Source: JANOZM01 sp031429355
GTDB taxonomy: Bacteria; Pseudomonadota; Gammaproteobacteria; Burkholderiales; Burkholderiaceae_E
Length of the DNA: 64,000 bases
NCBI GenBank assembly: GCA_031429355.1
Contig: JANOZM010000004.1
Coordinates: 558,001-622,000, forward strand
Direction: 5' to 3'
Shown here: positions 60,901 to 64,000 of the stretch, piece by piece
How positions within the stretch are numbered: position 1 is the first letter of the stretch
Layout: each line of letters opens with the position of its first letter
Notes under the pieces: generated by a model
Seen by the model: the letters and a program-made list of their open reading frames with translations, nothing else
Told to the model about the DNA's origin: nothing
Databases searched by the model: none
Made by a program: the position numbers and the translations under genes

Positions 60901-63900
60901 GTTTCAGGCCTGATTGCAACGATGCCAGCGGGCTCATCAGTAACCATCACTATTAACGGAACAGTCACTGCGGGGGCAACTGGAACGGTTTCCAACTCGG
61001 CTGCAGTTACTTTACCAACAGGAACCACCGATCCAGACCCAACGAATAACGGTAGTACTACATCGGGCACTGTTAATGCAGCCGCCGATTTGTCGGTCGT
61101 AAAAACGGGACCAAGTACGATTAATGCCGGTGGAACCATGGTGTATACCTTGGTGTTCCGAAACAACGGCCCAAGCGATGTGTTTAACGTCAGTATTGGC
61201 GACAACTCGCCCGCCGACTTAGGTACGGTTGTTGCAAGCTGCACTGGCACAACAGGCGGTGCTAACTGCCCAACTAGTTTTGCTATTTCCGGCAGCAATA
61301 TGTCGTCAACCATCCCAGTGTTTCCAGCGGGTTCAACGCTTACCATTCAAATATCCGGAACTGTATCGGGAAGTGCTAGTGGCACTATCAGTAATACGGC
61401 CACCATTACCAACCCGGCGGGTGTGCCCGATACGACCCCAGGAAATAATTCGTCCTCAGTGTCAACTACGATTGCTGCAGTTGCCAATCTAAAAGTAGTG
61501 AAGACAGGTCCGTCCACAGTTAGCGCGGGCAATGGTATTGTTTATAACGTTGTCGTCACCAACCAAGGCCCCAGTGCTGCGTCGGGCGCATCGTTTGTTG
61601 ATAACGTACCGACAAGTATCACTGGCGTTACAGCTAGTTGCGCCGTTGCCACTAACGGTGCGGTTTGCCCGAGTTCTGTCACAGTTGCAGGTAACAGCGT
61701 TAACGCAAATATTCCAACTTTTCCGGCCGGTGCCAGCGTTACCTTCACTATCGCAGGTACAACCAGTGCGAGCGTAATTGGTTCGATTTCTAACACTGCT
61801 TCGGTAACGAATCCTCCTGGTGTCAGCGACCCCGATCCAACCGACAACTCTTCCACAGCAAATACGCCCGTTGGTGCTGTTGCCGATTTAAAAATTGTAA
61901 AAATTGCACCGACTAACGTAAATGCCGGCGGTACGCTAACTTTCCAATTGGTAATTTCCAATCTTGGCCCCAGCAACGCAAACAACAGTAGCTATAACGA
62001 TATTGTTTCTAGCGCACTCGCGGGATTAAGCGCAAGTTGTGGCTCTGCAAGCGGCGGTGCATTGTGCGCCGCGCCATCGATTAGTGGTAATTCGGTCAGT
62101 GGCAACATACCGGTGCTGCCAGCGGGCGGGCAAGTCGTTATCAATGTTACTGGCACGGTTAGCGGGTCGGCTACCGGTGTTATTACCAACTCGGCAAGTA
62201 TTACCCCCGCCGGTGGTGTAACGGATCCCGATTTGTCAAATAACACATCAATCACTTCAACTAATGTTCTGCCCATTGCGAACTTAAAGATTGTTAAAAC
62301 AGGGCCAAGCTCGGTCAACGCTGGCGCAGTAATTAGCTACACGGTTCGCGTGAGTAACGCAGGCCCAAGTCGTGCCGATGGTGCTGTTTTTACAGACAAC
62401 TTACCAGCTAGTTTGCAAGGCATAACGGCTTTGTGTGGCAACGCTTTGGGCGGTGCGGTTTGTCCGGCGAGTGTTTCGATTGTCGGTAACGCGGTGTCTG
62501 CAGTCATTGCGGCTTTGCCAGTTGGTGGTAGCGTTGATTTTGTAATAAACGCAACAGCAGCGGCTAACGCAAGCGGCTCTATTACAAACACTGCCAACGT
62601 CACTCCGCCAGTCGGCACCACAGATCCAGATGCCAGTGACAACTCCGGTACAACCAATGCTGCTGTTAACTTAATCGCGGATGTAAGTATTTTAAAAAGT
62701 GGACCTGCATCGTTTACGCCGGGCGCTGCAATTAGTTATCAATTGCTTATTCGCAATGCGGGACCAAGCCAAGCTAACGGCACCAGTTTTAACGACATCG
62801 TTCCAGCAACTATAACGGGTATTACTGCCTCGTGCGCTGGCGCTTTAGCGGGCGCAGTTTGCCCTGCAAGTGTTAGCGTAAGCGGCAACATGGTGTCCGG
62901 TTTAATTGCTTCACTACCATCGGGTGGCAGTCTTGTTATCACCATTAACGGAACGGTTGCCACAAATGCCACTGGAACTATTGCAAATACTGCAACGGTT
63001 ACCCCACCGGCTACTGTGACCGATCCAGATACTGCAAACAATACCAGCACGGCTACTACACCCGTCGTTCCAACCGCAGACTTGTCAATCAGTAAAACGG
63101 CTCCTGCATCGGCAACACCTGGTAACTCAATTTCGTATCAATTAACACTTCGTAATGTTGGGCCTAGTAGTGCAAATGTCGCAACTTTTAGCGATGCCGT
63201 ACCTGCTTCAATTACGGGAGTTACCGCTTCTTGTGCCAATGCTTTGGGTTCCGCTGTTTGCCCAGCCTCTGTGTCAGTTGTGGGTAATCTGGTTTCTGGT
63301 GTTGTACCAATGTTGCCCAGCGGCGGCAGTGTGGTTATCACAATTAATGGAACCGTAGTGGCTTCAGCAACTGGCTCAATTACTAACAACGCCACTATTG
63401 CAGTACCTAGTGGAACAATCGATCCCGCAACAGGAAACAACACAAGCAACGCAACAACAGCGTTAACCCCAACAGCAGATTTAGTAGTGAGTAAAGTGAA
63501 GCTTAGCCCGACTGGTAATTTAGTTCCGGGGCAGGCTGTGCAATATCGAATCGAACTTAATAATGCCGGTCCATCAAATGTATTGGGTGCTACTTTAAGC
63601 GACCCATTGCCGGCTGGTTTATCGAGCATGACTTGGACCTGCACAGTTGTTGGAACGGCCGATTGCGATTCGGCCAGCGCCGGTACTGGTGCTAATGGCA
63701 GCGGTTCGATGAGTTTAAACAATATTCAAATAAATGCTGGTGTTGCCAACAAGATTGTTGTGATCGTAGATGGCGTTGTAGCCAATGGGGCAACCAACAA
63801 TGTAAGCAATACCGCAACAGCAACTACACCGGTTGGAACCAATGATCCGAATCCGGCGAATAACTCGGCAACGGCCGGTGGCGACGTTACATTGAACGCT

Positions 63901-64000
63901 GATGTAAATGTTACAAAATCAGGGCCACCCACCGTAAACGCTGGCGCTCAAATTACCTATACCATTGTTGTTTCAAATGCAGGCCCAAGCGCGGCGGACG
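57928..64000 (+). CDS. Giant secreted protein with tandem DUF11 repeats, 3' end beyond the window
   Basis: From ATG 57928 the frame stays open to the window edge (2,024 full codons) with no stop in the 399-bp-periodic part that I checked. Residues 1-45 are a signal peptide (hydrophobic LLIALVVLLLG, then AQAA). Residues about 46-380 are a beta-rich domain with GAGLYSTLGV and VAGWTLAVVYQNGNLPSRNL, seen before DUF11 arrays in other surface proteins. Thirteen DUF11 domains follow, most with the SNAGPSSANGATVSD signature. It is probably an adhesin or cell-surface fibre. Any anchor or secretion signal lies downstream. Confidence 0.88.
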   Translation, partial: MYSSRTFFSLFSSKSMLQSASRLLIALVVLLLGQQIAQAAYVQRYSTITNGALTFTGNSLGLDKASGANGPGTAGGIGTFSSLNTTLVDGTFPAGTTADWTRNGSSANLVIPAGSTILYAELIWSGSYSYGGEDVSASINVPVGFQTPLGSNIVTPAAATAQKVGTGSGGTCSAGPCFYVRSADVTNLVKAAGAGLYSTLGVPATQGTTENNANVAGWTLAVVYQNGNLPSRNLNLFVGSEIGGSAAATVSGFCTPPTGPRSGRLLVSAIEGDSGIAGDQMQFGPTAASLTALSGPRNPVGNFFAGQINDDLGNLNTTGTFGTRNHTAGAPSSGARQGYDITNVDISTLLSNNQTSAAARGTTTGDQFLINALGLQINVGSPIFPVSTKTVDKTIAKVGDILTYSVSLDNSTGTADANNVIFKDPLPAGLSYVAGSLTIDGVANAGNIATGVNLGTVAAGAKKVASFKVRVDSIPNAPAVAQYTNSATWDYQFISCAGQPTSFGTVTTNPVTTRVARLALTKLANPSGSVAPNDVVTYTITASNNGTADSSGTTLQDLVPSNMTYVASSSTLNGTAIADIAGAMPYVSSQLVNNSGQPSGVLASGQSAVVTFKARVNTNANGSISNTAVGDIDGSLGGAASISATASNPIGLVADLSVVKSGPSNLTPSGNVIYSIVVSNAGPSSANGATVSDVFPTDITLNSATCTATTGGALCPASISTASNTLSAVIATMPAGSSITFSASGTVAAAATGVKTNTAIVTAPSDVTDPSAGNNTSSVASTVNPVADLVVTKTGPSTANAGTAISYRVAIRNDGPSAANNATFNDPVPNGVSAISATCTLPTGGAACPASLTVSGNTVSGAIPTMPAGGAVVIVINGTILPSATGSLSNTATAAPPSGTTDPNAGNSSSTVATSLDRVADVSIVKTGPSVFTPGSAVSYSVVIRNAGPSAADGTSFSDGVPASIFGVGASCGNATGGAVCPASVTVAGNAVSGLIATMPAGSSVTITINGTVTAGATGTVSNSAAVTLPTGTTDPDPTNNGSTTSGTVNAAADLSVVKTGPSTINAGGTMVYTLVFRNNGPSDVFNVSIGDNSPADLGTVVASCTGTTGGANCPTSFAISGSNMSSTIPVFPAGSTLTIQISGTVSGSASGTISNTATITNPAGVPDTTPGNNSSSVSTTIAAVANLKVVKTGPSTVSAGNGIVYNVVVTNQGPSAASGASFVDNVPTSITGVTASCAVATNGAVCPSSVTVAGNSVNANIPTFPAGASVTFTIAGTTSASVIGSISNTASVTNPPGVSDPDPTDNSSTANTPVGAVADLKIVKIAPTNVNAGGTLTFQLVISNLGPSNANNSSYNDIVSSALAGLSASCGSASGGALCAAPSISGNSVSGNIPVLPAGGQVVINVTGTVSGSATGVITNSASITPAGGVTDPDLSNNTSITSTNVLPIANLKIVKTGPSSVNAGAVISYTVRVSNAGPSRADGAVFTDNLPASLQGITALCGNALGGAVCPASVSIVGNAVSAVIAALPVGGSVDFVINATAAANASGSITNTANVTPPVGTTDPDASDNSGTTNAAVNLIADVSILKSGPASFTPGAAISYQLLIRNAGPSQANGTSFNDIVPATITGITASCAGALAGAVCPASVSVSGNMVSGLIASLPSGGSLVITINGTVATNATGTIANTATVTPPATVTDPDTANNTSTATTPVVPTADLSISKTAPASATPGNSISYQLTLRNVGPSSANVATFSDAVPASITGVTASCANALGSAVCPASVSVVGNLVSGVVPMLPSGGSVVITINGTVVASATGSITNNATIAVPSGTIDPATGNNTSNATTALTPTADLVVSKVKLSPTGNLVPGQAVQYRIELNNAGPSNVLGATLSDPLPAGLSSMTWTCTVVGTADCDSASAGTGANGSGSMSLNNIQINAGVANKIVVIVDGVVANGATNNVSNTATATTPVGTNDPNPANNSATAGGDVTLNADVNVTKSGPPTVNAGAQITYTIVVSNAGPSAAD
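59083..64000 (+). repeat. DUF11 domain array with 399-bp period
   Basis: Repeat units start at 59083, 59473, 59887, 60286, 60685, 61084, 61483, 61882, 62278, 62677, 63076, 63475 and 63898. From 59887 to 63475 the spacing is 399 bp (133 codons) in eight of nine steps and 396 in the other. Each unit begins AD(L/V) or ANL, then a KTGPS-like string, then a GPSxAN motif and a C...CPAS cysteine pair. The last unit is cut by the window edge. Confidence 0.9.

Noticed and set aside
59682..63932. Long minus-strand open frames (for example 60744-61346, 63138-63722) that look like a string of small Val/Pro-rich proteins
   Set aside because: They are exact antisense shadows of the DUF11 repeats, recurring with the same 399-bp period. 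The plus strand has one continuous frame with a signal peptide and known domains.

Overview
The window looks like chromosomal DNA of a betaproteobacterium, most likely order Burkholderiales, with a base composition close to balanced between AT and GC. The basis is gene order: the end of murA, then hisGDC, hisBHAFIE, a HIT protein, tatABC, a DegS-type protease, a Nif3 protein, mscL, petABC and sspAB with tRNA-Thr. That is a familiar Burkholderiales housekeeping block. Genus cannot be fixed from the sequence alone.

Layout. 1-9.2 kb: histidine biosynthesis. It is interrupted between hisC and hisB by a HipB-like regulator, a truncated HipA remnant and a BenE-family transporter. 9.3-18.4 kb: Tat export, envelope protease, MscL, cytochrome bc1 complex, stringent starvation proteins and tRNA-Thr(TGT). 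18.5-26.1 kb: small envelope proteins, a fused oxidoreductase-SelD, monothiol glutaredoxin, dihydroorotase, a DUF3025 protein, a lipoprotein and a FimV-like protein. 26.2 kb: RNase P RNA (rnpB), followed at once by a two-gene ATPase-TOPRIM module that resembles anti-phage systems. 28.6-35.5 kb: hydrolase, MFS transporter, SUI1-like factor, an M60-type metallopeptidase lipoprotein and small proteins. 35.5-45.7 kb: the most accessory part. It holds a K+ channel with an HSDR_N-like nuclease, a complete ubiquitin-like conjugation operon (E1, Ubl, E2, JAMM peptidase) with a zinc-ribbon membrane protein, an OmpA plus helix-hairpin-helix pair, and a YjjJ-type HipA kinase. 45.9-50.3 kb: copper detoxification (CusF-like, multicopper oxidase, TolC-like channel, His-rich protein). 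50.4-54.8 kb: D-amino-acid use (D-amino acid transaminase, D-aminoacylase, Bug solute receptor, divergent LysR regulator). 54.9-57.7 kb: S10 peptidase, uronate dehydrogenase and a VOC protein. 57.9 kb to the end: one giant secreted protein of DUF11 repeats that runs off the window with no stop in more than 2,000 codons.

The most exciting content is the compact ubiquitin-like operon on the minus strand (39.2-42.5 kb). Its four core genes are packed with overlaps or a 1-base gap, and every catalytic residue I could check is present: the E1 nucleotide site, the E2 cysteine and the JAMM metal motif. It also carries zinc-binding additions that I do not recognise from the described bacterial systems. 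Two other candidate defence pairs lie nearby. A separate genome-level oddity is a set of short tandem duplications (14-24 bp units, two to four copies) placed at gene junctions, sometimes containing the stop codon, the ribosome binding site or the start codon.
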